A stretch of 64,000 nt of DNA, taken from Bog-532 sp963742875 (GTDB lineage Bacteria; Actinomycetota; Actinomycetes; Streptosporangiales; Streptosporangiaceae). The position numbers were made by a program, and so were the translations under genes. The notes under the pieces are model-generated. The model was not told where the DNA came from. It ran no database searches and saw only the letters and a list, made by a program, of their open reading frames with translations. Below, piece after piece: positions 1-9,072 of the stretch (position 1 is the stretch's first letter; every line of letters starts with the position of its first letter). The stretch covers positions 124,001 to 188,000 of the forward strand of contig CAVUNO010000005.1 in the NCBI GenBank assembly GCA_963742875.1, given 5' to 3'.

Positions 1-362
1 TCGGTGCCGAAGATCAGCAGCAGCAGGATGACCAGCCCCAGCTGCTGCCGCTGCTGGCGTTGCGTGGCCTGGCTGGACAGGATAGACCGGACCCCCGCAG
101 CGGTGAACAAGATCCCGATGACGCCCAGTACGACCGCCGGGTACCCAGGGCTGGTGCCGGGCACCAGGCTGAACAGCGAGACCGCCATCGCATTGGTGAA
201 CGCCAGCAAGGCCGCGGCCGCCCGGACCTGGTGAATGGCGGCAGGGCCGGCGGCCGGGCCCCGGCGCGGCGTTACGGACAAGGCGACGAACAGCAGGCCG
301 GTCAGCGAGCCCGCGGTGGCGGCGACCGCCGCGAAAAGCTCCCGGTAGACCCCAGGTACCAC
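1..362 (-). CDS. Partial integral membrane protein, C-terminus off the window
   Basis: The reverse strand reads open from a GTG at 362 (MVPGVYRELFAAVAATAG...) to the window edge, so the C-terminal part is missing. Three hydrophobic stretches are visible: a first segment around GSLTGLLFVALSV, a second around LLAFTNAMAVSLFSLVPG, and a third around AVVLGVIGILFTAAGV. A Gln/Arg-rich cytoplasmic-type loop and a fourth leucine-rich segment follow at the edge. The pattern fits a small multi-spanning membrane protein. I do not recognise a functional family. In-frame TTG codons further upstream could extend the N-terminus. Confidence 0.6.
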   Translation of the reverse strand, partial: MVPGVYRELFAAVAATAGSLTGLLFVALSVTPRRGPAAGPAAIHQVRAAAALLAFTNAMAVSLFSLVPGTSPGYPAVVLGVIGILFTAAGVRSILSSQATQRQQRQQLGLVILLLLIFGT

Positions 363-485
363 CGAGTCAACATACCCGCGAATCAGCCGAGCGCTCAATC
401 GCCTGCCGGGCGGCCCGAACGCGGCGGACAGCGGGGTCAGCTATCACCTCGAACGGAAGGACCACGACGCCGAGCACCAGCCCTG

Positions 486-715
486 GACACCGCCGACGTC
501 ATCGAGCTCGCCGAGCTGCTGCAGTTCCCGGCTGACCGGCTCGCGTCCGACCACGACCAGCTCGGCACGTCCCTGGCCCACTTCGCCGGCAGCCAGCATA
601 CGGCGTCGAGATGCTCCGCGCCGACCTCGCACGGTTCGCCTTCCTGCTCAGCGTAATCAATAGGAAGGCCGCCTCGATCCGGGCAGCGGCTGCAGAACGC
701 GTTACTGCCAGATAA
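486..715 (+). pseudogene. Frameshifted remnant of a small hypothetical protein
   Basis: The plus strand carries protein-like sequence in two frames. One frame reads DVIELAELLQFPADRLASDH and continues to about 596. A different frame then continues AYGVEMLRADLARFAFLLSV to a TAA at 713-715. The two parts join smoothly only if one frameshift near 596 is assumed. The Leu-rich helical pattern resembles a small actinobacterial protein family of unknown function that I recall only loosely. No start codon or ribosome site is evident, so this is treated as a decayed gene. Confidence 0.35.
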
Positions 716-719
716 GCCC

Positions 720-1201
720 GAGTCTCCCCTCGCGGACCGGCTCGGCCGCCGCGCCAGATGCCGATGACCGTTTGCGCAGCCTGGCCTGTGCCTCACCGCC
801 CGCCCCGGCACCCGGCCCCAGGCGCTGTCTGTGCGGGCGAGCCGCAACAGAGGCTTGCCGCCGTGCCGCCGCGGATAGGCGCGGGCACCCGGGCACCAGC
901 TCTAGCGCTGGCCGGGCACGCCATCCCGGCAGGAAGGGCCGAGCTGAGGTCACCCATCGCTGCGCCGCCGCTACGACACTTCGGTGCGGGCGGTGTGAAT
1001 GCGTTCCGAACTGGATGGTATGCGCGCCTCCGGGGCTCGGACCTGTCAGCAAGCACCACGCGAATATTCGGCGTTAGGGTTAGCCCACCGAAACTGTAGT
1101 TTCGGCCATTGCTCACCCTCCGTGATTGCCATTTTTCGACTCAATGACTGCGATTGGCCGGTACCGTCGCCCCGGGCCGGTTTCGGCCGCCCGAGCCTGG
1201 A
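720..1201. other. Gap without a convincing gene
   Basis: Open frames here are low-complexity Arg/Pro/Ala products typical of GC-rich antisense reading. The only structure seen is a stretch at about 905-962 that is roughly 80% identical by eye to 52308-52371. Confidence 0.5.
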
Positions 1202-2585
1202 TCAGGCGCCCGCCGCGGCGGCGATCGCGCGTACCGACCGGTCGACGTCAGCCTCGGTGGTTCGCCAGCTCGACACCGAGATGCGCATGAGCCGCTCGCC
1301 ATGCCAGGCCGTCGAGCCCATCCAGCACTGGCCCGAGCGCTGCACAGCCTCGATGACCAGCTCCGTCGTCGCGTCGTCCTCACCGAATCGCACCAGCACC
1401 TGGTTCAAGACGACGTCGTTGACGACCGAGATGCCGTCGATGGCGGCGAGCTGGGTAGCAAAGCGCCGGGCCAGGGCACAGCAGCGGTCGACGAGCTCGG
1501 CAATGCCGCTTCGCCCCAGCTCGCGCAGCGCGGCCCAGGTCGCGAACCCGCGCGCCCGGCGGGACGACTCGAGCACGAAGTCGCCGGGCGGGCGCACGGC
1601 GGCCGGAGCGGTGCCGACGAGGTATGCCGCCGTGTAGGCCATCGCCGCCGCGTGCGCGTCCGGGTGAGCGCAGAACGCGTAGCCCGAGTCATAGGGCACG
1701 TTGAGCCACTTGTGGCCGTCGGTGCCCCACGAGTCGGCGGTCTCGATGCCGGCCACCAACGGCCGCGTCGCCGGGCTCGCGGCCGCCCACAGCCCGAACG
1801 CCCCGTCGACGTGAGCCCAGGCACCGCGCGCGTGCGCCGCCGCCACCGCACCCGCGAGGTCATCGCATGCCCCGGTGTTGACGTTGCCAGCCTGCAAGCA
1901 CACGATCGTCGGGCCAGCAGGCTTGCCCGCCAGCACGGTCCCGAGCGCGGCCACGTCGATGGCGCCATTTCCGTCCGCGGGCACGAGCTGGAGCGAGGCG
2001 GCCCCGAGTCCCAGCAGACGCAACGAGCGGTCGATCGTGGCATGGCGCTCCTCGCTCGCCACGACCCTGACAGCCGGGCCCCCGGCAAGCCCGTCGCGCT
2101 CCACGTCCCATCCCACGTCCGCGAGGACCTGGTGGCGGGCCGCGGCCAGGCACACCGTGTTGGCCCCCTGGGCGCCGGTCACGAACCCGAACGACACATC
2201 ACTCGGCAGACCCAGAAGCTCAACGAGCCAGGCCCCGGCGACCTCCTCGACGAGGGCGGACGCCGGCCGACGACAGGTGGTTGTACGCCGGCTGGTCCCA
2301 GCCCACGGCGAGCATGTCGGCTGCGGTCGCGGCGTCGAGGGCACCCCCGATGACGAAGCCGAAATAGCGAGGACCGGTCGTCGCGACCATGGCCGGCTCG
2401 ACCGCGGCGACGAGCTGGTCGACAACCTCGCCCGCAGGGGTGGGGCCATCAGGCAGCCGGCCCCCGATCGCCGCCCGCACGGCGTCCGGGTCGACTTCAG
2501 GGAACACCGCGGCCTCCTGGGCGGCCTCGCGGTAGGCCGCCACGCGGTCTGCGGTCCGGGCCAGCAACGCACGCAGATCGGTCAT
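1202..2585 (-). pseudogene. PLP-dependent group II decarboxylase-like enzyme with one frameshift
   Basis: Two overlapping reverse frames together give a full pyridoxal-phosphate decarboxylase/aminotransferase-fold protein of about 460 residues. The N-terminal frame starts at ATG 2585 (MTDLRALLARTADRVAAYRE) and runs through GPRYFGFVIGGALDAATAAD to NHLSSAGV. The downstream frame continues SALVEEVAGAWLVELLGLPS to the TGA at 1202. The switch lies near 2255-2265 and is explained by loss of one base. The PLP-binding motif is intact (DGHKWLNVPYDSGYAF, Schiff-base Lys after His), as is the upstream HVDGAFGLWAA aspartate region. The family decarboxylates or transaminates amino acids; the substrate cannot be predicted here. 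It may be a real pseudogene or a base-call error. Confidence 0.7.
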
Positions 2586-3135
2586 GACCCAATCCTGAAC
2601 CGCAGCGAGCGATCCCGCCCACCAGTTCAGCCGTGCCAACGTCAACCCGGCGTCGAACCGCCACCGAGGCGATTGCGTGCACAGGCCTGCCAACCCGCGC
2701 CACACCTGGTCAATCTGGATCTCCAGGCATAACCAGATAACCCGGCTGATCACCCGGGTATCACTCGCTCCGTGTGGCTGCGCCAGTTCACGTTGCGTGA
2801 TCAGCAGTGGCCTTGGGCTAGGCGCGCACTCCCGCCGATCTGCGCGCCGACCACGGTTCCTGGCTAGCCGTCGATGCCGCGCCCGAACGGGATGATCTGC
2901 GTGCGGCTACCCGCGTGACCGACGTTGGATCGTATCGATGAGCGGAAGGATGTCTGACACGACTCTGAATTCGGCGTCAACAGCGTGTCTCTCAGGGATG
3001 GCGGAGAGTGGCATTACTCCAGAGAGGGACGGCCGCACCGGCGAGCGTGATCGCGGTCACAGATCGCGGCCTCTGGATCAGACGCCAGCGCGCGGCATCT
3101 GCTCCCTTGGTCGCTCGCAGCATGAGTGGCGGCGG
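2586..3135. other. Gap without a convincing gene
   Basis: No frame here has a recognisable protein or a credible ribosome site. The stretch separates two reverse-strand genes and could hold the promoter of the decarboxylase gene. Confidence 0.45.
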
Positions 3136-4365
3136 TTACCGGGCTATTGGGTCCCAGCCGCGCAGGTGCTTCACGGATTGGCGGTACTCCCATTCGATGG
3201 CGTCTTTTAGCAGGTGGGCCAGCCGCCCGCCGCTGGTGACGCCGGCGATGTCGGCGACCCCGCGGTGGGTCCCGACCGAGACGACGAACCCCTTGTCGTG
3301 GAAGGTGAACGCCTCCAGCGGCCTGCCGTTCAGCTCCGCGTCCAGGTTGCGGGCCACCGTCTCGCCTTCCTCCAGCGCCACCTGCGCCAGCGGGGGCAGC
3401 ACGTGCCCGGTGCGCGGATCGGTCACCGAAGCGAGGTCGCCGGCGACGTAGATCTCCGGATGGTCGAGCACGCGCAGGTACCGGTCGACCTTGACGCGGC
3501 CGTTGTGCCCGGTCGGCAACCCCGAATCGGCCACAAGCTCGGGTGCTTTCACCCCACCCGCCCAGACGAACACCCCGCCCTCCACCAGCTGGCCGTCGGT
3601 GAGCTGGAAGCCTTCCTCGGTCGCGGCGGCGATGGCTGCGTTGGTGCGGACCTGGACCCCCAGGTCAGAGAGGATTCTGGCGGCCTTGTCGATCAGCTGC
3701 GGTGACGAGCCGGCCAAGATGGTGGGGCCCGCCTCGACCAGCTGCACGGCGGGCCGGCCGGGCGCCAGGCCGTGGCGGCTGGCCACCTCGGGCAGCATCT
3801 CGGCGAGTTCGCCGGCCAGCTCGACCCCGGTGGCGCCGCCGCCGCCGACCACCACGGTCGCCAGGCGGCGCTGCCGCCCGGGGTCGGCGGCGGCCGCGGC
3901 AGCCGTGAGCGCTTTGCTGACCGCCGCCCATACCTGCTCGGCGTCGCTGGCCGAATACAGCGACAGCGCGCGGTCGGCCAGGCCGGGGATGGCGAAGTCG
4001 TTGGGCCGGCTGCCGAGCGCCAGCACCAGCCGGCCCCAGCCGATCGGCCCAGCGCTGGTGAGCAGCCGCTGGCCGGCCAGGTCGAAACCATTGATCTCGG
4101 TCTGGGCGAAGCTGACCCGCTTGGCCAGCATGTCCTGGATCGGGATGCGTACCGCGTCGGCGGCGCGGGTGCCGCCGGCGACCCGGGGTAGCTCGGTGAT
4201 CACCTGATGGTAGTCGTGCCGGTCGACCAGGGTCAGCTCCATCTTGGGCTGGTCGCGCAGCTTGGCCGTCAGGCGCAAGGCGACGTGCAGCCCGGCGTAG
4301 CCCGCGCCGGCGACCACGACCTGACCGCTGCTCCCGGAGTTGGATGCGGGCACGGCGTCCTCCAT
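3136..4365 (-). CDS. ndh: Type II NADH dehydrogenase (NDH-2), FAD-dependent
   Basis: A 409-residue single-subunit flavoprotein of the NDH-2 family, which oxidises NADH and reduces quinone at the membrane surface without pumping protons. The N-terminal FAD motif is VVVAGAGYAGLHVALRL (GxGxxG at about residues 20-25). The second Rossmann motif for NADH is TVVVGGGGATGVELAGELAE (about 171-190). The late FAD contacts VFVWAGGVKAPEL and IYVAGDLAS are also present. Length is normal for the family. The ATG at 4365 gives MEDAVPASNS. The gene faces away from the MDR gene at 4599, and the shared upstream region holds an inverted repeat at 4466-4490. Confidence 0.88.
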   Translation of the reverse strand: MEDAVPASNSGSSGQVVVAGAGYAGLHVALRLTAKLRDQPKMELTLVDRHDYHQVITELPRVAGGTRAADAVRIPIQDMLAKRVSFAQTEINGFDLAGQRLLTSAGPIGWGRLVLALGSRPNDFAIPGLADRALSLYSASDAEQVWAAVSKALTAAAAAADPGRQRRLATVVVGGGGATGVELAGELAEMLPEVASRHGLAPGRPAVQLVEAGPTILAGSSPQLIDKAARILSDLGVQVRTNAAIAAATEEGFQLTDGQLVEGGVFVWAGGVKAPELVADSGLPTGHNGRVKVDRYLRVLDHPEIYVAGDLASVTDPRTGHVLPPLAQVALEEGETVARNLDAELNGRPLEAFTFHDKGFVVSVGTHRGVADIAGVTSGGRLAHLLKDAIEWEYRQSVKHLRGWDPIAR

Positions 4366-4465
4366 GGGTATTGCCCTTCCTGGGAGATGGTTGCTGGCCG
4401 GTCACACATCCCTGGGCCGGCCGGGCGCTGGCCGCTGCTTGCTCCGGACGGGGAGGCCAGCTGTC

Positions 4466-4490
4466 TCGTTACAGCTATTAACGGTAACGA
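4466..4490. promoter_or_regulatory. Operator-like inverted repeat between divergent genes
   Basis: Perfect 7-bp arms TCGTTAC (4466-4472) and GTAACGA (4484-4490) are separated by 11 bp that are AT-rich compared with the surroundings. The dyad lies just before the ATG at 4495 and about 100 bp upstream of ndh. This is the position expected of a dimeric repressor site controlling both directions. The regulator is not identifiable in the window. Confidence 0.45.
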
Positions 4491-4494
4491 AACT

Positions 4495-4602
4495 ATGAGC
4501 CAGGGTATTGATGCACGCCTCGCCACGCTGACGACGCTCGCGAAGGCCGGGCAGGCCTCATGGCGCAGCGGTGAGGACTGGATACAGGGAGGTGCCTGGT
4601 GA
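4495..4602 (+). CDS. Possible 35-residue leader peptide coupled to the MDR gene
   Basis: ATG at 4495 opens a 35-codon frame (MSQGIDARLATLTTLAKAGQ...) that ends TGGTGA, so its stop overlaps the GTG start of the next gene at 4599. Overlap of this kind usually couples translation. The peptide is not recognised, no strong ribosome site precedes it, and it could be chance. It begins only a few bases after the inverted repeat at 4466-4490. Confidence 0.3.
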   Translation: MSQGIDARLATLTTLAKAGQASWRSGEDWIQGGAW

Positions 4603-5516
4603 AGGCGATTGTGGTGACGGATGAGGCTGCGGGAACGGCCGGGATGACGCTGGTGGAGCGGCCCGAGCCGGAACCGGCGATAAACGACGTCGTTGTTCAG
4701 GTTCATGCGTCGGGATTCACCTCGGGTGAGCTGACGTGGCCCTCGACCTGGACCGATCGCGTCGACCGTGACCGAACACCGTCGATTCCCGGGCACGAGC
4801 TGGCCGGAGTGGTCACCGCCCTCGGCTATGGCACGGCGGGGCTGTCAGTGGGACAGCGGGTGTTCGGCCTCACGGACTCGTATCGCGGCGGCGGGCTGGC
4901 GGAGTATGTGGCGATCGAGGCACGCAACCTCGCGCCGCTGCCGGGCGACGTCGACTTCACGGTGGGCGCGAGCCTGCCGATGCCGGGGCTGACCGCGTGG
5001 CAGGGACTGTTCGACCACGGCCGCCTTCAGGCGGGGCAGAGCGTCCTCGTGCACGGCGCGGCCGGCTCCGTCGGGTCGATGGTGACGCAGCTCGCACGTG
5101 AGTTCGGCGCGTACGTCATCGGCGCCGGACGCGCCGCCGACCGTCAGAAGACGCTCGACTTCGGCGCGATGGAGTTCGTCGACCTCGAGAACGACGCGCT
5201 GGAAGACGTCGGCGGCGTCGACCTGGTGTTCGACGTCATCGGCGGAGACATCCAAAGGCGGTCCGCAGGCGTGATCCGGGCCGGAGGAACACTGGTGACC
5301 ATCGCCGGCCCGCCCGAGGCGCGGCCTGTGGACGGCCTGGCGGTCGACTTTGTTGTCATGTCCGATCGTGCCCAACTGGGTGAGATCGTCCGGCGGGTGC
5401 GTGACGGACGGCTGCGGGCGAACATCGGCAACATCGCAACCCTCGACGATGCCGTCGCGGCCTTCAATCCGACCGAGCGGATCAGCGGTCAGACGATCAT
5501 CCGCGTTCGTCCGTGA
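4599..5516 (+). CDS. Quinone oxidoreductase-like MDR (NADP-dependent oxidoreductase)
   Basis: A 305-residue medium-chain dehydrogenase/reductase of the zinc-free quinone oxidoreductase type. The GroES-like N-terminal domain contains PSIPGHELAGVVTALG, which positions substrate. The Rossmann domain carries the cofactor loop VLVHGAAGSVGSMVTQLARE at about residues 148-167. The C-terminal part GRLRANIGNIATLDDAVAAF resembles the usual end of the family. GTG is chosen as start because GGGAGG lies 7 bp upstream and the frame has no better start. Likely role is NADPH-dependent reduction of quinones or enones. It is followed 230 bp later by a second member of the family on the same strand. Confidence 0.8.
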   Translation: MKAIVVTDEAAGTAGMTLVERPEPEPAINDVVVQVHASGFTSGELTWPSTWTDRVDRDRTPSIPGHELAGVVTALGYGTAGLSVGQRVFGLTDSYRGGGLAEYVAIEARNLAPLPGDVDFTVGASLPMPGLTAWQGLFDHGRLQAGQSVLVHGAAGSVGSMVTQLAREFGAYVIGAGRAADRQKTLDFGAMEFVDLENDALEDVGGVDLVFDVIGGDIQRRSAGVIRAGGTLVTIAGPPEARPVDGLAVDFVVMSDRAQLGEIVRRVRDGRLRANIGNIATLDDAVAAFNPTERISGQTIIRVRP

Positions 5517-5746
5517 GCGACACGCGCCCATCAATGGGCGACGTAGACGGGGCGGTGTTGGTGGGTGTCAACAGCAACGCCGTTATGGCCCACGGCCATC
5601 GGCAATGCCAGGAAGGGGCCTCCCATCAACAAACAGTCCAGCACGCAGCAATCGCGCCGGCGGCCGCGGGCGATCGATCTGCGGCCTATTGGCGATCATT
5701 AATGCCGGGCCTCGTTCCGTCCACGGGCGGCCTCTGGAGGTGAGAG

Positions 5747-6673
5747 ATGCAGGTAGCGGGGATTCGCCGGATCGGTGACCGGGTTGAGATAATCGAGGTG
5801 AGTGAGCTTCGGCCGCTGGCTGGCGACGAGGTGCTGCTCGAGGTGATGGCGGCCGGCGTGGGCAACTGGGATGAGTTCGTCCGCACCGGCGGCTGGGACG
5901 TGGGCGCCAGGCCGCCGATGGCGCTGGGCGTGGAGGCAGCCGGCACGGTGATGGCGGCTGGCCAGGCGGTCAGTGACTGGGCGCCCGGCAACGCGGTCAT
6001 GACCCATCCAGTGCCGCTGCGAGACCAGGGGACCTGGGCCCCCCGCCTGATCGCCCCGGCCGGCCTGCTCGCCCGAAAACCGGACGGTGCCAGTTGGGAG
6101 GCCGCGGCCGCTTTCCCTGTGCCCGCGCTCACCGCCGAGCAGGTTCTCAGCGACATGCTCAACGTCTGCGCCGGTGAGCAACTCCTGGTCCACGGAGCCG
6201 GCGGGATCACCGGCGGACTGCTCGTTGCCCTGGCCGCGGTGCGCGGCACCCAGGTCATCGCGACGGCTGGCCCGGCAAGCCGTCCGCGGGTAACCGCGCT
6301 CGGGGCGCGCCACGTGATCGACTACCACGACCAGGATTGGCCCGCACAGGTCCGCGCGCTCACCGCGAACCGCGGGGTGGACGCCGCGGCCAACGCGGTA
6401 CCCGGCGGCGCCGCCAGCGCGATCCGAGCGGTCGCCTACGGCGGGCGGCTGGCGACCATCACCTCCGACCCGCCCGGCCAGCAACGCGGCATCACGGTCT
6501 CCAGCATCTACGTCCGCCCGGACGGAAACCAGCTGCGCGAGCTCGCGACGCGATTCGCAGACGGCCAGCTGGAGATTCCGGTCGCCGACCGCTACCGTCT
6601 CGCCGATGCCGCCCAGGCACTCGCCCAGGTAGCGGGCGGCCACACCGCCGGAGCAGTCGTCCTCACGCCCTGA
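5747..6673 (+). CDS. Zinc-type alcohol dehydrogenase-like MDR oxidoreductase
   Basis: A 308-residue MDR-family protein. GroES-like domain: VLLEVMAAGVGNWDEFVRTG, where the conserved NWDE/D motif is typical of NADP-dependent quinone reductases. The nucleotide loop is LLVHGAGGITGGLLVALAAV at about residues 145-164. The end FADGQLEIPVADRYRLADAA matches the normal family C-terminus. The start ATG is preceded by GGAGGTGAG. It resembles the upstream gene at 4599 in architecture but is not closely similar in sequence, so the two probably act on different substrates. The 230-bp gap between them holds no convincing gene. Confidence 0.78.
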   Translation: MQVAGIRRIGDRVEIIEVSELRPLAGDEVLLEVMAAGVGNWDEFVRTGGWDVGARPPMALGVEAAGTVMAAGQAVSDWAPGNAVMTHPVPLRDQGTWAPRLIAPAGLLARKPDGASWEAAAAFPVPALTAEQVLSDMLNVCAGEQLLVHGAGGITGGLLVALAAVRGTQVIATAGPASRPRVTALGARHVIDYHDQDWPAQVRALTANRGVDAAANAVPGGAASAIRAVAYGGRLATITSDPPGQQRGITVSSIYVRPDGNQLRELATRFADGQLEIPVADRYRLADAAQALAQVAGGHTAGAVVLTP

Positions 6674-7048
6674 CCCAAACCCGGGTAAGAACCGGCAGAT
6701 GCTCGCACGCCGTATGACAATGCCTCATTGAAGAGGTCCCCGTCGGCGCTCGCAGGTAATAGTCGATATGCGCGCGGGCTCCGCTGTCGCCCAGACCATA
6801 CCCAGCCACACCTACTCGGCGATCCGCGCGACCTAACCGATGGTAAACATAGCCAGTGCAGTCACTCGGGGGGTCTGTAGTCGAGCCGCGCGGGATGTCG
6901 CGGCGGGCTGACAGCAGGTGCGGGGAGGGGGAGCCAGCCTCGGTCAGCCTGCTGCGGGAGCCGGCAGCCTCCGCATTGATGATGACGGCACGATGACGGC
7001 CCGCCTAGGCCGGGGCAGCGCACCGCGTGCCGCTCCGGTCTGGACTCG
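6674..7048. other. Gap without a convincing gene
   Basis: No protein-like frame or RNA structure was recognised between the MDR gene and the broken exporter gene on the opposite strand. Confidence 0.4.
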
Positions 7049-7804
7049 TCATGAGCTAATGAGCAGCCAGGTTGCGAGGGCGAAACTCGTGCAGGCGATG
7101 AGGATGCGCAGGATGCCGGGGCGGGCCCGCCGGGCGATGGACGGCCCGATGAGACCGCCTGCGACCGTGCCGGCTGCGAGCGGGATGGCTGCGGTCCAGA
7201 CGACGTTCGCCGTGACGGCGAACATCAGGGCCGGCAGGAGGTCGCTGGCGGCAAGGATCACGTTCTTCACGGCATTCGCGCGATGCAGCACTGGCTCGGC
7301 GGTAAGCAGCAGGAGCGCGATCAGGAGTATGCCGGAATCCGGCGCCGAAGTAGCCGTTGTAGACGGCTACCGCGCCGAGCCCGCCGAACACGGCGGTCCT
7401 TCCCCACGAGTGCTCGTTCTCCTTCTGCCACCCGCTGATCCTCGGTTGCATGAGCAGGGTCAGCGAGCGGCCGCGACCAGAAACGGCACGACCCGGTCGA
7501 AGACGCCGCCGGGCGTCACGACCAGCAGGATCGCACCCGCCAGGGATAGCGTGATGCTCACCGGCATCCACCGGCGGATCGTCGAGCCCTGGCCGGTGAT
7601 GTCGGGCGCTGCGCGGCTTGCAGAGCTCAGCCCGCTGCCTACCATCGCCACGGAGTTCGTGACGTTCGCGGCCAGCGGCGGGATGCCCACGGCGAGCAGC
7701 GCCGGATACGCGACCAGCGTGGTGATCCCGCCGGCGGTGCCGATGACCCCGGCTACGGCACCTGCCCCCCCGAGGAACAAGACGGTGAGCACAGCGTGGG
7801 GCAT
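7049..7804 (-). pseudogene. TauE/SafE family exporter, broken by two frameshifts
   Basis: Three reverse frames in series reconstruct a TauE/SafE-type membrane transporter, a family that exports small sulfur or organic anions. Frame 1 starts at ATG 7804 and contains GAVAGVIGTAGGITTLVAYP, the family's GGG-like repeat motif, then NVTNSVAMVGSGLSS. It ends prematurely near 7460. Frame 2 continues SLTLLMQPRISGWQ to AVYNGYFGAG near 7330. Frame 3 then gives ILLIALLLLTAEPVLHRANA and the last membrane helices ending LATWLLISS at 7049. Each switch is explained by a one-base indel. Both repeats and the expected length (about 250 residues) remain, so decay is recent or the indels are base-call errors. Confidence 0.75.
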
Positions 7805-7902
7805 GCGAGGATTCTCACACAGCAGTCCTCGCCGTTCACCGCCTCCAGGGCGAGGCCGCGGAGCGAAGACCCGCCGCTATGTGCTGACATCTACGTCGCC
7901 CA

Positions 7903-8418
7903 GTGATAGTCCGGCGGCACGCGCGAATGGCCGTTCTGGGCATCGTCGTGGACCGCGACCAGATCGACCGCGCCGACACGATGCTGGCCGGACTACACGC
8001 CCGCGCCCGGCACAACAGCCGGGCACCGGAGGCGACCTGGCCGGAGACCGACGGACCCCGCATCACCGCCCTGGCCCGCCACGACCCCGAGACCCGGACG
8101 GTCACCCTCGTCCTGGACGCCACCACCGCAAGCATCGCCATGTTCGCCCTGGCCGCGCACGCCGACGAGCGGGAAGCTCACGTCCGCGAGGTCGAACAGT
8201 ACGGCGCCGACCTGCCCGAAGGCTCCTATGGCCGGCGAAACCGCCAGGCCATCGCCGCCCGCGAGATCCGGGTCGCCACCCGGCTGCGCGCCATCCAGCA
8301 CGCCTACCAGGCGGTGGCCGGACACGACACCGTGCACACGCCGCCCGAGCCCACCCGAACATTCCGGGCTCCTGGGCTTCAGGCCAGCAGGCAGATCGAG
8401 CTGGAGGCCGAGCCGTGA
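7903..8418 (+). CDS. Hypothetical protein next to the excisionase-like gene
   Basis: A 171-residue, mostly helical, charged protein of unknown function. A GTG at 7903 or ATG at 7927 could start it. Visible features are a mixed beta/alpha middle (TRTVTLVLDATTASIAMFAL) and a basic C-terminal half with EIRVATRLRAIQHAYQAVAG. The stop overlaps the GTG of the following excisionase-like gene by 4 bp (GTGA), so the two form an operon. That pairing is common in actinomycete integrative elements, where small accessory genes precede xis and int. No family was recognised. Confidence 0.55.
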   Translation: MIVRRHARMAVLGIVVDRDQIDRADTMLAGLHARARHNSRAPEATWPETDGPRITALARHDPETRTVTLVLDATTASIAMFALAAHADEREAHVREVEQYGADLPEGSYGRRNRQAIAAREIRVATRLRAIQHAYQAVAGHDTVHTPPEPTRTFRAPGLQASRQIELEAEP

Positions 8419-8684
8419 CCCGCCAGGTTGCGGCCATCAACGCCGGACGAGGCGGCAACGACGCTGCCGGGCGGCCGGTCCCGCCCCAAGGCCCCTACTG
8501 GGACCTCGACCTGCTCACCCCCGACGATGTCTGCGCCCTGCTGAAGGTGAAGAAAAGCTGGCTCTATGACGCCGTAGAAAGCGGTGCACTCGAAGCCGTC
8601 CGACTAGGCAAGCAACTCCGGTTCCGTCCATCAGCGCTCACCCGTTATCTGGACGAACGAGTGAGTAACGTGAACGAGGGCTGA
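8415..8684 (+). CDS. Excisionase-like helix-turn-helix DNA-binding protein
   Basis: An 89-residue protein whose C-terminal half is a MerR-type winged helix: LLTPDDVCALLKVKKSWLYD then GALEAVRLGKQLRFRPSALT. This is the excisionase (Xis)/AlpA-like fold used by actinomycete integrative elements to control integration and excision. Start GTG 8415 overlaps the stop of the upstream gene. In intact elements a tyrosine integrase gene follows directly and abuts the tRNA attachment site. Here no integrase gene follows. Only 241 bp of repeat-rich sequence and then an insertion element separate it from tRNA-His. Confidence 0.75.
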   Translation: MTRQVAAINAGRGGNDAAGRPVPPQGPYWDLDLLTPDDVCALLKVKKSWLYDAVESGALEAVRLGKQLRFRPSALTRYLDERVSNVNEG

Positions 8685-8925
8685 CCCACCCGTTCCTGAG
8701 TGCTGTCGGCGGGCACCCGGTCTTCGTGCTGGCCTGGTTCACGGGCCCGCGTCAACTCCCGGCAAGGCACGGCCTAGACACTGCGTAACGCAGTACGGCA
8801 CCACACGCCACGAGACTCCATGTGATCGACGTCACACAGATGTCCTAACCAAAATCCTAACCACACGGTTAGGGAAACCTTCGATCTCCCGTCAAACCCG
8901 CAGGTCACCGGCTATACAAGATGGG
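8685..8925. other. Repeat-rich remnant between xis and the insertion element
   Basis: No gene is seen. The stretch contains TCCTAACC at 8843-8850, a second copy at 8855-8862, and the inverse GGTTAGG at 8867-8873, arranged like arm-type protein-binding repeats. It ends in ATGGG (8921-8925), one copy of the target duplication of the element that follows. Confidence 0.45.
8821..8836. promoter_or_regulatory. CRP-like binding site
   Basis: TGTGA-TCGACG-TCACA is a perfect match to the TGTGA-N6-TCACA symmetry recognised by CRP-family regulators. It lies 137 bp after the excisionase-like stop codon, where the promoter of a lost downstream gene may have been. Confidence 0.45.
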
Positions 8926-8940
8926 GAGGTCTTCACGTTT
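8926..8940 (+). repeat. Left terminal inverted repeat of the insertion element
   Basis: GAGGTCTTCACGTTT, exact complement of 12060-12074. It is preceded by the ATGGG target duplication. Confidence 0.85.
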
Positions 8941-9072
8941 GGGGCTGACCTGCGTGGATGCGGGCTTCTTTCGGTCCGGCCCACAGGTTAAGCGCGGCGT
9001 GGCCACGCTATCTGGAGGTGGCCGTTCCGGTTCTTCGTGCTGGCCGTGGTATGCCCGCGCCGGGCGGTTTGG

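Noticed and set aside
1154..2353. 399-residue open frame opposite the PLP decarboxylase
   Set aside because: The reverse strand carries the intact PLP motifs; this frame has none.
5513..5743. 76-residue frame after the first MDR gene
   Set aside because: Overlaps the stop of that gene but has no family signature, and its end runs through the ribosome site of the next gene.
6918..8684. 588-residue frame ending in the excisionase-like sequence
   Set aside because: Only the last 89 codons are protein-like; the first part is antisense to the TauE/SafE remnant and contains long Arg/Pro tracts.
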